A DNA stretch of 64,000 nucleotides from CAVZRC01 sp963777695 (GCA_963777695.1 CAVZRC010000003.1:3162001-3226000), one strand, 5' to 3'; shown: positions 44,953-55,692, numbered from the stretch's first letter. Notes: generated from the letters alone by a model not told the origin. A program made the numbers and translations.

Positions 44953-47900
44953 TCACTTCTTGGGGCTCACCAGGTCGTCTCTCGTGCGGCCGAGGCGGAT
45001 CTGGTCGAAGGCGGCCGGGCCGCCGATGGTGCCCAGGTTCAGGCCGCGGATCCGGGTCGGGTGCTGGAGGAGTTCCCAGAGGTCGACGCGGACGACCTGC
45101 CAGTCGCGGGGTGGGCTGTCTGCGACTTTCTTGGCGTAGGCACCGTCTTCGGGTCGATTCTCGCCGGCATAGTAGCGACGCCTGCGGCCGTAGGCATCTC
45201 CCTCGAACTGGAGCATCATGCCGCGGGTTGCCGGCGAGAGCGCCCGCCAGGCGAACTGGGCATAGCGGTACTGGCCGGGCTGGGGATGTTCGGCAATTTC
45301 GAAGTCCCAGGTCGGGATGACGTGGCCGAATGGCGGGATGAACGGCGGCCAGACGTAGCGGTCGGCTTCCACCTTGAGGCAGCGGCCGCCGCTGTAAGCC
45401 CCCTCGAACTGGAAGGACACGCCCTGGGAGGGGCTGACGAGCACATCCTTGAGCTCGTCGCCCTCATCGAAGAGCACGGCCACCCGTTGAACGGGCGGCC
45501 GCGTCGGGGTGGGCCGGCCCGGCCTTCTTGCCGTGCAGGACGATCTCTGCCAGGCGCAGATTACCGGACAGACCCCAAGGCATGACCAGACGGAAGCGAG
45601 ATGCCTCCACCGGCGTCGCGAGTCGGTGCGTGTGCACGGCGGCGTTGGACAGGAGCGGTTGCACGGGTATCCACTTCTCGGAGGCCGTGTCCCAGGCCTC
45701 CAGGACCGCGTCGCGAAGCCAGGATTCCGGGTGTCGCGGATCCTCGACCAGCGTGATCGCCGTGACGCGCAACCGGGTCCGATAGGTGTCGAGCAGGAGG
45801 ACATTGAACGGAGAGGTCTCGGCGAAGTTGCCGACATCGCCCCACTTCAGCCAGGGGCCCGGGGGCGCGTCGAGCTTGCCGTTAACCAGGGCCCCCGGCG
45901 GATGGACGAGCTGGACGTTCGGGTCCTTCGCGCGGAATTGGATGACGACCGATTGCGGGTCGAGCAGGTTGGGCGTCGTCGGGGCCGTCGTGGCCGAGGC
46001 GTTGCCCCAGCTCTTGATGCGCGTCGTCGGTGCGCCGTCGTCGGCCAGGAGTGCGTCGCGCATGTCGCTGGCCGACGGCTCGAGGCTCGTGGTCCAGCGT
46101 TCGTGGAAATCCAGGCCGAGTCGCGTGACGTGCCCCGCCCATGTGGCGAAGATCAGGCCGCCGTCGGGTAGCCAGCCGGGCACGGCGATGGTCCCCGTAT
46201 CGCGTTCCAGCAGGACGCTGCCGCGCTCGTCCACGACGTACAATGTCCCCAGCTCGCTCGCGACCGCCAGGCGCCTGCCGTCGGCGCGGAAGCGGGGCGA
46301 GTACAGCGCGTCGTCGGCCGGGAGGACCCATCGCAGGCCGTCCGCGACCGAGTAGAGCTTCAGTTGATCGCCGGCCACCACGGCCACGCGGGATCCGTCG
46401 GCACTGACGGCCAGCTCGTCGCCGCCGGTCGGCAGCGTGGCGACGACCTTGCCGTCGCGCAGGACGAACACGCGGCCGCCTTCGGCCGAGGTCAGGACCA
46501 CGCACGTCCTGCCGTCCTCGCTGACTCGCATCTGGCGCACCTCGCCGATCGCGGCCAGGGTGACGCCCCACAGCCGATGGCCGGTCCGGGCTTCGTAGGC
46601 CGTCGCCTGCATCCCTTCGATCACGAGGAGCGTGTCCGGATCCGGCGCGGCCAGGGTGGCCGTGTGGCGATCGGCCTTCCACCAATCCTGCGACCAGAGG
46701 AGCGATCCGTCGCGTTTCCATACCGCGAGACCCAGGTCGCCGGCACTCGCGACCCAGCTACCGTCGGCGGGGATGGCGAAGTTGTTGATGTGATCCTTGA
46801 CGATCGCCGGCACGAATTTGTGCGGCAGTCGCTTCGGCACCCCGTACAGGGCGAACCGACGTTCGAGGCGGCCGTCGGCACCGGCGAGGTACAGGTGATA
46901 GCCCTCGGCCGAACGGAAGTCGAAGCCCTGGACGGCGACGCCGCCGCGGATCGGCTGCGGGGCGAAGGCGAAGTAGTGGCCGACGCGCTGTCGCCATCGG
47001 ACCGCGCCGCTCTCGAGATCGATCGCCTGGAGATTATGGTCCCAGTTCATCGTGTTGAGCACGGCCAGCGAACCGCCCGCGGTCAGCGTGAGGTCGCGAA
47101 CATGCGGCCCGAATCCTTGATCGGCCGGTGACCAGCCGCTCCGGGCCGGGCTGCCGATCGATCGGGCCGGTGCCGGCTCGGCCCGAGCCGGCTCGACCGA
47201 GGCGGCCATCAGGGAGACGGGCCGATCCGGCTCCGCCGCGGGGACCGTCAGTTGCGCCGCGATGCCGCTGAAGAGCTCGGTCGCTTCCAGCGAGACCTGG
47301 GTCCCGGCCGCCTCGATTGGCATCGTGAATGTACCGGCCAGCCCCTCCGCGGTCGCCGCGGCGAATCGCTCGGCCAGGATCCGGCTCCGACCGTCGCGAA
47401 GTTGCACGCGCACCGGAACGCCGGCGCGGATCTCCGTCCGACGGTCAGATAGTAACTTGACCGACCAGGCGAACTCGCGCCCGGCGGCGACCGCACCGCC
47501 GGGCCCCCGGAGGTCGACCGACCGGATCGCCTGCGGGAGGACGGCGTAGATCCGGGCCGGCAAGCTGCGCAGATCGGCCTCGATCACGCCGCCCTTGACG
47601 GATACCGGCCTGCCCGCGAACACATCGTAGACGGCGCCACCGGCGGACCCCATCCGCACCGGTGCCACGACCGGCACCCGCGTCGCCACGCACAGCGACA
47701 TCCGCCAGAGCTGCCCGACCTCCAGGTCGGGCGTCGTATTGTTGACCACGAACAGGAAGCGGCCTTCGTCCGACCTTCGTTCGCTCACGAAGACCTCGGG
47801 GTTCTCCGTCTCGCCCGGCGAGTGGACGTCCTTGAGCGCCGCCCGCAGCGCGGGCACGTTGGCCTTGCAGTAGGCGGGGAACCGCCAGTACGCCGCATCG

Positions 47901-50875
47901 TCCGAGGCCGGGGACGTGTCCTTCTCGAACTTGTCGAAGGCGATGCCCAGCGTCGCGGACTGCGCGACCAGGCTCTCGCGGCAGGTGCCGTCGCGGAAGA
48001 CGACGACTCCGGCGGCCCGCGCCTCGTCCAGCGCCGAGGCCAGGGCCGGCTCCATCTCGACCCGCTGCCCGACCACGAGCACCGCCTCGAAAGCCCTCAA
48101 GCTGCCCGGCTTCAGGTCCTCCGCGAAGACGATCGTCGCGGGATGATGGGCGTGCAGGCAGGAGCAATAGGCCTCGAGCAGACGGGCGAAATAGATCCCC
48201 ATCAGGTTGCCCCAGGCGTCGACCCGCATCATCCGGCCCGAGACCACGATGGCGACCCGGTCGTTCCCCTGGAGCGTGGTGAGCCACGGGCCGTACTCGC
48301 GGAGCAGGCCGTTCAAGGATCGGTAGACCGACGCCATGCCCTGATGCGACAGCCGAGGGTCCGTCGCGAGGCCATCGGGATGAGGCCCCCAGCTCGGGAT
48401 CGCCCCCGAGGCACCGACGCCGTCGACCCCTCGCATCAACGCCTGGAACAGCGTGGGGACGATCTGATCGCCCGTGCCGGCATCGTTCCAGACCTCCGGA
48501 TGAAACCAGGCCGGCTTGCCGGGTCGCTTGTAATAGTCGACCGAGTGCGCGGCATGGTACGGCAAGGCGACCTGCTCCCACTGTGCTTGCAGATCGACTT
48601 CGTCCACATTGCTCAGGGTGACGGGCGGGTACGATTCGACGTTGCGGTACGGACTGGCCACGGCCGTCACCAGCCTGGGTGCCAGTTGCTTCAGCCGCCG
48701 ATTGAACATCGCCTGCGCGTTAACGGCATAGGCGAGCCGATCATCGGAGACGCGATCGAGCACCGGATCCCAGGCCCCCGTTTCGCCCGCGCGCTTCACG
48801 GCGGCGTTGAAGGCCGCCCTTTCCTCCGGCGTCTTCGCGGCGGCGTCGCCACGGTTCTGGTAGATCCACCAGTTGGACGCCCAGGTCCAGCCGCGGAAGG
48901 ATGGATAGGGTTGGAGGGCCGTCGTGATCCGGGCGAGCGTGTCGAGCAACTGCTCCGGTGTGCGGTGATCGAAGCCGGGACCTCCGAGCGGCAAACCGGC
49001 GTCATTCCTCATCAGGATCGCCATCTGCTCGATCCCCCGGGCGCCGTAGGCGGAGAGCGTCTGCTGGAACGGCGAAGGCAGCCACGCCTTCTGAGGCGCG
49101 ACGGCGAGCGGGTCGGCATCGAGTCGTTTCCGGATCGGATCGAGGGCGGACCGCCAACGCTCGATGTTCAAGGCGTCCGCCTGAGTCGGGTCGCCGAGTC
49201 GGTCGACGAGCAGGTTGAAGCCGAGCCTGGCCGTCCGCTCGGCGTGGGCGGACGTCACGTCGGGCGCGGTCCAGGCGTCTGCTTTCGGATAGGTCGGGTT
49301 ATAGTCGCCGTACTGCACGGTGTGAAATGGCGTCTTCTCCGGCCCCGCCCCAAAGGTCAGAAGTGCCGGCACTCCCGACAGACCGAGGGCCTCGACCGTC
49401 ATCGCGTAATCGCCGGGCGTCAGCGCCGCGGTCGTCCGCCCGGGCAGCACGAACGTTGCGGGGGAGTCGTTCGTCCTGACCTCGACCTTCGCCTCGGCCA
49501 AGGTCCGCCGGCCTTGGACCAGTCGCACGGTCGCGACGACGGGACGGCCGGCTTGCCGGGCTCGCGCGACGACCGAGAACGGCACGTCTTCGCCCCGGCC
49601 GTAATCGGTACGATTGCCCGACGTGAGCACCGTGGCCGATCCCGCGGTATCCGGCTGACGGATCTCGACCCACCTCCTCAGCCGATAGTCGCCCGTGGTC
49701 CCGGGATGACCCGGACGAACGTCGGTGGTCACGAACACCTGGTACAGCCCGGCGCAATCGGCCGGGACCCGGATCGCTTCGCCGTCCAGCGCCATCTCCC
49801 GGTAATCGCGGGCTCCGGCCGTGCGGCCCCAGACGCGCCATCGCGGCGCGGACGTCGTGGAGTTCGATGCCAGGCGGATCCGGAACGGCAACGATGTTCC
49901 CGCGGTCCAGATGTCGGTCGGGCACGCGAGCGTCAGCCGTTCGTACTCCGCGTGAATGATCTGCTTGCGGGTGCCGCTGGTTCGATCGTAGCGTCGATAG
50001 AGTTCGGACGCGTGCCGACGACGGACGATCATCTCGTCACCGAGCAACCTCATGTCGCAGAAAGGGTGTTCGGAGAGCTCGGACTTGATGTCATTGAGAT
50101 GCAGGGGCATGGACCTGAGCGGCCTGCCGTCGGCGGCGGCGAACCGCAACACGGCCTCGCCTCGGGGGGCGAGCGTGTAGAGCGTGCCCTGTTCATCGAC
50201 GTCGAAACCGCCGCCGGTACCCACATCGCTCCAGGCCACTCCGCCGTTGATCGCCCATCGCAACCGGCCGTCGAACCCGACGCAACGGAGCGGGCCGGTG
50301 CGGGCGAGGAGGTAGAACGCCTGCCGCTTCTCGCAGACGCGGAAGTCCTGGACCAACCCGGGGCTGCCCGCCGGGTCGTGCGGGATCGCGTACGACTGCA
50401 ACACCTTGCCGACGGCATCGAGCCGGACGATCCGATTCCGGTGCTGGTCCAGTCCGTAGAAGTCGCGTGCCCCCGCCTCGAGATGGCCGGGCGCGTCCCA
50501 GCCGACCTGATCGTTGACGAGGAAATCCTCGGCGGAGACCACCTCCTTGAAGGTCTTGTCGTAGATCGCGACCTTGTGGGAGAAATGGGCGTGCGACGTG
50601 GCCAGGACGCCCTCGGCATTCGCGGCCACGCCCGTCAACGCATAGCCAACGGAGATGCCGGCCTTGCCCCGACCGTCGCGATCCAGCCGCATCACGAAAC
50701 TGGGCGTCCCGCCGCTCGCGAGATAGACCCTGCCATCACGCCCCACCGTCATCCCCGCGTTCTCGCACTGAAAGGCCGGGTTCTCCCGGGAGATGATCTG
50801 CTCCAGCTTGATCTCCGCGGCCGACACGTGGCCGACGAGCCCGATCGAGCAGACGGCGAGGAGGATGTGCCTCAT
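44953..50875 (-). CDS. Giant secreted multidomain protein, frame break near 45510
   Basis: A protein of about 1,970 residues, reconstructed across one break at about 45500-45518 (in a CCCC/GCC run), after which the frame continues TRPPVQRVAVLFDEGDELKDVLVSP to the stop at 44953. Signal peptide from ATG 50875 (RHILLAVCSIGLVGHVSAAEI). Order of parts: a beta-propeller-like N-terminus (DGRVYLASGG, FDVDEQGTLYTLAP); Ig/MG2-like modules; a glycosidase/trimerisation-like region (IVVSGRMMRVDAWGNLMGIYFARLLEAYC, VLVVGQRVEMEPALASALDEARAAGVVVFRDG); a PQQ/WD-type propeller (LRWVLPADDALYSPRFRADGRRLAVAS); and a C-terminal discoidin/carbohydrate-binding-like part (FQFEGAYSGGRCLKVEADRYVWPP). A large exported carbohydrate-active or sensory protein is inferred. 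Confidence 0.6.
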
Positions 50876-51221
50876 GTTGCGCGCTCCGCGAGGAGGGAGG
50901 GTCCAACCCCACTGCCCGGACGCCGGACAGCGCAAGTCGATGGCCCAGTCGTGGGGAATCTACGACGGCCGGGATTCCTAGCCAACATTATAGAACGGAA
51001 TCCTGAAAATGCGGCGAGCGGAGATTCCTCTGAGGATCGTCCCAAAGCACAGATGCCCAACTTGACACTTCTTATGGGGCGTTGCCGAGAGTCATTTACT
51101 CCGGAACAGAAGTCCGGCGCTCACAAAGGCACGCCCCCACCGGATGGACCGGGGTCCGAACTTCGGGCCGGCAGCCCCCGGCCGTCAGGCCAGTCGCCTC
51201 CTTGCAAAAACGCTCAGCCGG

Positions 51222-51437
51222 TCAGGCCGCGATCGCTTCGTCCTTCGCCTTCGCCTTGGCTTGGGCTCTCGCCTCGTCGATCGCTGTGATCAGCTCGCCT
51301 TGGAGTAAGCTCCAAAACCGATAGCTGGGCAGTTTCAGACCCAAGTGCTCATACGGGCAACGGCCCCGCTGCTTCCCGCCCCGAAACTCTCGCTTGTTCC
51401 AGCACGGCCGATTCAGAGGCCCTGGCCCATTACTTCT
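51222..51437 (-). pseudogene. Probable 3-prime remnant of a transposase-like gene
   Basis: An open frame without a start, at least 70 residues, ends at the TGA at 51222-51224 and runs back into the end of the Fic gene. It reads RPCWNKREFRGGKQRGRCPYEHLGLKLPSYRFWSLLQ, then an Ala/Lys-rich tail (ARAQAKAKAKDEAIAA). The Lys/Arg-rich block followed by RGRCPYEHLGLKLP resembles the C-terminal end of some DDE transposases, a recollection-based and unverified match. If so, an insertion sequence once lay here and only its last part is left. The rest of 50876-51429 shows no gene. Confidence 0.35.
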
Positions 51438-52137
51438 CGCTCTCGTTGTCTTCGTCGCCTGGAGGTGCTTGGGTCGTCCAAATACGAGGCGGAGACGGCC
51501 ATGATCCTTGTCTAGGCGCCATGGGTTGAGTGACGATTGGCCGAGAGGGCATGGGCGTAAAGCATTGATGGACCGCCATCAGTGGCCCGCAATCTCCATC
51601 ATCGGCGGCCTTGATGGCCTCCAGGTACTCCGTCCGAATCAGGCTGGCCTTCCCCATTTCCGGATCGGGCCACTCCGTGACCGAGCAGTCATTCAGCTTC
51701 AGAAGGATATTGGCGAGCATCCGCGCCCATCGGCCATTTCCATTCGGGAACGGGTGGATCCATACAGCGCGGTGATGGAGCCTAACCGCGCGTTCCAGGA
51801 TATTCATGCCGTCCTGTTCCCAGAACGCGAGATCACCGTCAAGCGCATGTAGGCTTTCCCTGATGCGTTGCCATGGGATGCCGAAATTAAGATCCTCAGT
51901 GCGAATGCGGCCCGCCCACTTCCAGACATCAGAGAACATCTGCTTATGCAGGCGCAGCATCCATGACTCATTGAAAGGGGCGGTTCGGCGACTCGGGCGC
52001 TTGCCGAGATACTTGAGCACCACCTTGCGGATATTCTCGGCCTCCAGGGCATTTAGTTGAACGCGATTTCTGACGCCCTTCACCTTCAGGTGCGACAAAT
52101 CGATCTCGGTTTCACCCGGGATCGGATCCCGGTCTCC
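51430..52137 (-). CDS. Fic-domain protein, mobile mystery protein B type
   Basis: A 235-residue Fic/DOC enzyme closely resembling the mobile mystery protein B family. The active-site loop HPFPNGNGRWARM (near 138-150) matches HPFx(D/E/N)GNGRxxR, with the catalytic histidine, nucleotide-binding glycines and arginine. WMLRLHKQMFSDVWKWAGRIRTEDLNFGIPWQRI precedes it as in the family, and the C-terminus is Pro-rich. Fic enzymes transfer AMP or other nucleotide parts to target proteins. The ATG at 52137 has GGAG seven bases upstream; ATG 52152 would add five residues and overlap the XRE gene. It is the second gene of an XRE-Fic unit with toxin-antitoxin-like design. Confidence 0.85.
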   Translation of the reverse strand, partial: GDRDPIPGETEIDLSHLKVKGVRNRVQLNALEAENIRKVVLKYLGKRPSRRTAPFNESWMLRLHKQMFSDVWKWAGRIRTEDLNFGIPWQRIRESLHALDGDLAFWEQDGMNILERAVRLHHRAVWIHPFPNGNGRWARMLANILLKLNDCSVTEWPDPEMGKASLIRTEYLEAIKAADDGDCGPLMAVHQCFTPMPSRPIVTQPMAPRQGSWPSPPRIWTTQAPPGDEDNESEK

Positions 52138-52139
52138 CA

Positions 52140-52553
52140 TCAATCGCTCCATAGCCTCTGGCTTGAGCCAGCAAGTAATTCGTGACGAGTGCGTTCAAGC
52201 ATCTGAATGTAATCAAATTTCGTTACTGCCTGAGCTTCAAGCGCCGACGTTCCCTGCACCAGGCTGACCAACTTTCTTGCCTTCTCCGTCGCACGTTGCT
52301 CTCGAATCTCCTGGGAACTCACAGTGAACTCGAACGTACACGACCCGTCTGGCAAGATCCGCGGTATGCCTCCGCCCAACGCGTTCACGACGGCCATCAC
52401 GATCGGAAAACTGGGGGCCTGAACCCTTGCCGACAAGATGCGTTGGATCACCGGGAGCGAAGCACCACTCAACTCGGCGAGCACACGATAGCTCATGCCC
52501 AGCTCTCGGCGCCTTAGATCAAGGTCACGGTAGTGCACTGCCAGTCGTTTCAT
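52140..52553 (-). CDS. XRE-type HTH regulator paired with Fic protein
   Basis: A 137-residue protein with an N-terminal helix-turn-helix (residues about 8-60: DLRRRELGMSYRVLAELSGASLPVIQRILSARVQAPSFPIVMAVVNALG) and a C-terminal helical region (IREQRATEKARKLVSLVQGTSALEAQAVTKFDYIQMLERTRHELLA). In mobile mystery protein A/B pairs the first gene is an HTH protein, and this gene has that position and orientation. GAGGGAGCGTGGGAT precedes the ATG at 52553. An 18-bp perfect palindrome lies 93 bases upstream and is the likely operator. Autoregulation and antitoxin action are inferred. Confidence 0.8.
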   Translation of the reverse strand: MKRLAVHYRDLDLRRRELGMSYRVLAELSGASLPVIQRILSARVQAPSFPIVMAVVNALGGGIPRILPDGSCTFEFTVSSQEIREQRATEKARKLVSLVQGTSALEAQAVTKFDYIQMLERTRHELLAGSSQRLWSD

Positions 52554-52645
52554 ATCCCACGCTCCCTCTGGCGGGCACTTTGCCGGAAATCAGGTTGCCA
52601 CCATGGTAAAGCTTATATCTAAACAGAGAAAATTGCGATCTATTT

Positions 52646-52663
52646 TGTATCGTTAACGATACA
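52646..52663. promoter_or_regulatory. Palindromic operator upstream of XRE-Fic pair
   Basis: TGTATCGTTAACGATACA is a perfect 18-bp palindrome in an AT-rich stretch 93 bases upstream of the XRE start codon. Short palindromes of this size are typical binding sites of dimeric HTH regulators. An AT-rich block toward the gene (TTTAGATATAAGC on the minus strand) could hold the -10 element. The rest of 52554-52861 shows no gene. Confidence 0.65.
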
Positions 52664-52861
52664 GAGACGGAATCTCTGGTCCTCGCGATGGGTTGCCCCA
52701 TCAGGCCAGCCGAAGATCAGAGACCGCCTTCCATTAGGCTGTGAACCGCCGTATACTCAGACCATGGAGGACGGGATTCACCCAATGTTGATCAACCTGG
52801 CAGTTGCAGACGCGCCTTTTCCCTCGGCCGGCCTTGGCACTACCATGGCGTCGAAGCAGCC

Positions 52862-53077
52862 ATGTTCCGAGCTACTCGCAAGGGCAAAGGCATCGATGAC
52901 CCCGACAAGATCGATGGCGCCCGCGAGGTCGTCCGGCGCCAGCCGGAAGGCACCTGCGACGTGGATGAGATCAGAGCTGTTCCGTTCCCATCGGGGCAGA
53001 CGGGCCGGTCGTGGGGTCGGATGATCCGGCGGGCGGACGCGTGGGTCGAGGATGAGCCGTGGCCTTGGGAGGTGTGA
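52862..53077 (+). CDS. Possible small protein, 71 residues
   Basis: Not recognised. It has acidic and tryptophan-rich composition unlike chance frames of this genome (GKGIDDPDKIDGAREVV, CDVDEIRAVPFP, GRMIRRADAWVEDEPWPWEV). No strong ribosome binding site precedes the ATG at 52862. The stop is 11 bases before the next small gene's ATG, with GGGAGG spanning its end, so the two could be a small operon. An ordered toxin-antitoxin-type pair is possible, but there is no motif to support it. Confidence 0.4.
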   Translation: MFRATRKGKGIDDPDKIDGAREVVRRQPEGTCDVDEIRAVPFPSGQTGRSWGRMIRRADAWVEDEPWPWEV

Positions 53078-53088
53078 GGGCGTCCGCG

Positions 53089-53334
53089 ATGAACGAGCTT
53101 CCCGAGGATCTGGAATCCAAGCTGGGTTACCGCATCGCCTACGGCGAGGCCGCACGGCTGGCGGAGATGGCGCGGTTCGATCATCGGTGGGGGAAGGACT
53201 TCGCGGCGGGGATCGGCGGCGAGGTCAACGCGATCGAGCAGGAGCTGAAGCGCCTGGTCGGGCCGGGGATTCAGCCGAAGCTGGTCAAGATGGCGGACGC
53301 CGACGCGCTGGACAACCGCAAGCCGCAATGGTGA
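53089..53334 (+). CDS. Possible small protein, 81 residues
   Basis: Not recognised. A helical protein: NELPEDLESKLGYRIAYGEAARLAEMARFDHRWGKDFAAGIGGEVNAIEQELKRLV and a short C-terminal tail. The ATG at 53089 is chosen because GGGAGG lies about 18 bases upstream within the previous gene's end; an upstream in-frame start at 53059 is possible. The spacing to the preceding small gene suggests co-translation. Function unknown. Confidence 0.45.
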   Translation: MNELPEDLESKLGYRIAYGEAARLAEMARFDHRWGKDFAAGIGGEVNAIEQELKRLVGPGIQPKLVKMADADALDNRKPQW

Positions 53335-53916
53335 GATCATGGAGTCGCCTGCGGTGTACTATGGGCGTGAACCAATTCGTACTGGTAGACTCTCACAATT
53401 TCGACAAGGTCAAATCTGCACTTAAACGCAAGCGTAATAGACGTAAAATCCCTAATAGCATTAATTATATATTGATGCTGACAAGCACGAACTGCCTCAA
53501 GACAATCGGTTTTCCGCATGTTCGGATATCAAGCACTCTATTGTCTAATTGGGCGTGGCGGGACGATGAATCCAACGAGGCAATCGGAGGAATCCTGCTT
53601 ACATCTTGGCCGACCCTCCTTTCCGTCACTTGCGGTGGATGGTCTTATATTTGCGAAGGGATGATCTCAGGATTTACTAGAAGGACGTATAATCTTTTGC
53701 CAAATTGGTGCCGCATCCAGATCTGATCGTTTGGTCGCGCGCAATCAGGCCAGGGCTGACGAAGATCTAGGCAAACTAAGCAGGTCGCTGGAAGTTGCCG
53801 AGATTTCGGCGCCGATGTCGGGGAGAAGGCCCATCCGGCCGGTCAGTGGGTCACAGAATTGTCAACTCGCACCTACCTCCAAATCGGGTGGTCTGGGACG
53901 ATGCCTTCCCCCGTGC
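53335..53916. other. Low-GC patch, no confident gene
   Basis: About 580 bases with clearly lower GC than the rest of the window (for example ATTAATTATATATTGATGC near 53460). One open frame, 53361-53726, could encode 121 residues (MGVNQFVLVDSHNFDKVKSALKRKRNRRK and a Trp/Cys-rich second half) but has no recognisable domain and a poor start context. The patch looks like foreign or degenerate DNA. Confidence 0.45.
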
Positions 53917-55692
53917 TCAATCATTGCCGAGTTTCTCGGGCTTTGATGGCGCCCCGGCGGGTTTGGCATACTCGGCCGGCTCGCTCGGGAGCGTGTATCG
54001 GCGCTCGACCGCTTCACGGATCGCGGCGCGCGAGTCCTTCGGCGTGACCACGGACTGCCGTTCGATCCGCTCCACCTCTTCGGCCAGCTCCGCATCCTTG
54101 ATCCTGCGGCGGAACCACTGCGAATAGTCGCCTTGATGGAGGTGGAACATCCAGGTCTCGTCGTCAACGCCATCGGCGAGCTGGAGGAAGAGGTTCAGGT
54201 TCTGGGCGCGGAGGTTGAGTTTTCCCTCGGGACCCCGGAAATGGAAGCTCCGGTCGGGTCCGAGATTCCCCTCGGCATATTTGCGGGAATGACGGCGACG
54301 CTCCGAGCGCGGCGGGGTGCTGCGGACCCGGATCGGCAAGTCCTTCGATCGTCGCCACCAGGCGAGGACCTCGCGCGGCTCGAGTCGCGTCGGCGGGACC
54401 TCGGGAGGGGTTTCTCCGACCGCCTCGCAGAAGGCCCGGATGGTCCGGTCGGGCGATTCACCCACGGCCACCACCAGGTCCACCGAGTCCAGGAGCGCCT
54501 GGGCGATGCTCTCGGGATGGACGGTGATCAGGATCATCCCCTCCAGTTGCTGGGGGAGCGTCACCGTGGTCGGGTGCCAGGTGGTCGGCATGAGGTGATG
54601 CGTCTCGTCAACGACGATCCAGTGGGGTCAACCGGTCCGGGCCCTCAGCTCTTGGAGGCGCGGGAGCAGCCCGTCGGAGAAGGCCGGTCGGTGCTCGATC
54701 GGGATGCCGATCAGGTTCACGACCACATCCTGGCGCGGTGCGATCAGGAGGTCAACGGCGCCTTCGACGGTGGGGGCCTGCTGCGTATCGCCCAGCACGA
54801 CCGCGCCTTCGAGCGTCGAGTAATCCCCCTCGGGGTCGATCACCACGAACTGGTAGCCGGCCTCGGCCTGGCGCTCCAGCAGCCCCGTGGTGATCGTCGA
54901 CTTGCCGCTGCCCGAGGTCCCGGCGACGAGCACATTCAGGCCGTGGCATTCGATATTCACGTCCGTCCCGTCGTCGCGCGTGCCGAGCGGGATGGAGTGC
55001 CTCGACAGGCAGCGCGAGAGCGCCTTCAGATCGTCGGCGAGGACCTGGTCGATCAGCTCGACGACGCCGTGTCCGTGGCTCCGTTTGGTGACGAGGTCGG
55101 CGCGGTCCTTGAGCATCGGCAGGGCGTTGGCCACGGCCACGGCGAACTCGCAATGGCTGAGGAAGGCGTGGTCGTTCTCGGCGTCCCCGACGCCGATGAT
55201 GTTGTGCGGGGACAGGTTCAGCTCGTCGAGCGCGGCGGAGAGCCCGGTCGCCTTGTTGACCCCGGAAGGGAGCACCATGACCGAGCCTTTATTGAAGATG
55301 ACTTGCCACTCCAGTCCGACCTCGCGGATGGCGTCGAGGACGGCGACCTGGTGGGGCTCGAAGGTGGCGATGATCGAGCGTCCGACGGATAACGGCGTGA
55401 CGCCCCGCTTGCGGATCGCCTCGACCAGGACCTCGGGCGGTGTCTCGCCGAGCACCTTCTCCTCGCGACTGGCCGGCCGGTAGAGCAGCGCCCCGTTCTC
55501 GGCGATCACGCGCTCGAACAGGTCGATGCGCGGGAAGATCCCGAGGAGCTCGTCCAGCTCGCGCCCCGTGACCAGGATCAATCGCCGGCCCGAGTCGCGG
55601 AATCGCTCCAGCGCCGCAAGGATCGATTCATCGACGTGCCCATCCTTGGCCAGGGTCCCGTCATAGTCCGTGGCCAGCGCCAGGTATCTCAT
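53917..55692 (-). CDS. HAD-IIB phosphatase fused to HerA-like ATPase, frame break near 54628
   Basis: A protein of about 590 residues after correcting one base. The first 220 residues are a HAD-IIB (Cof-type) phosphatase: DYDGTLAKDG at 9-18, LILVTGRELDEL, and GVGDAENDHAFL near 168. An ATPase domain follows with Walker A GTSGSGKSTITTG near 242-254 and FVVIDPEGDYSTLEGA. The first frame stops after LRARTG; the alternative frame continues at once with PHWIVVDETHHLMP, a textbook Walker B, then GMILITVHPESIAQALLDSVDLVVAVG and a C-terminal region (EGKLNLRAQNLNLFLQLADGVDDETWMFHLHQGDYSQWFR). The second half resembles HerA/VirB4-type (DUF87) ATPases. Substrate unknown. Confidence 0.75.

Noticed and set aside
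47822..51289. A plus-strand open frame of more than 1,100 codons opposite the giant secreted-protein gene.
   Set aside because: It is arginine/glycine/aspartate rich without any domain, lies antisense to a gene with a signal peptide and clear domains, and reflects the lack of stop codons in GC-rich DNA.
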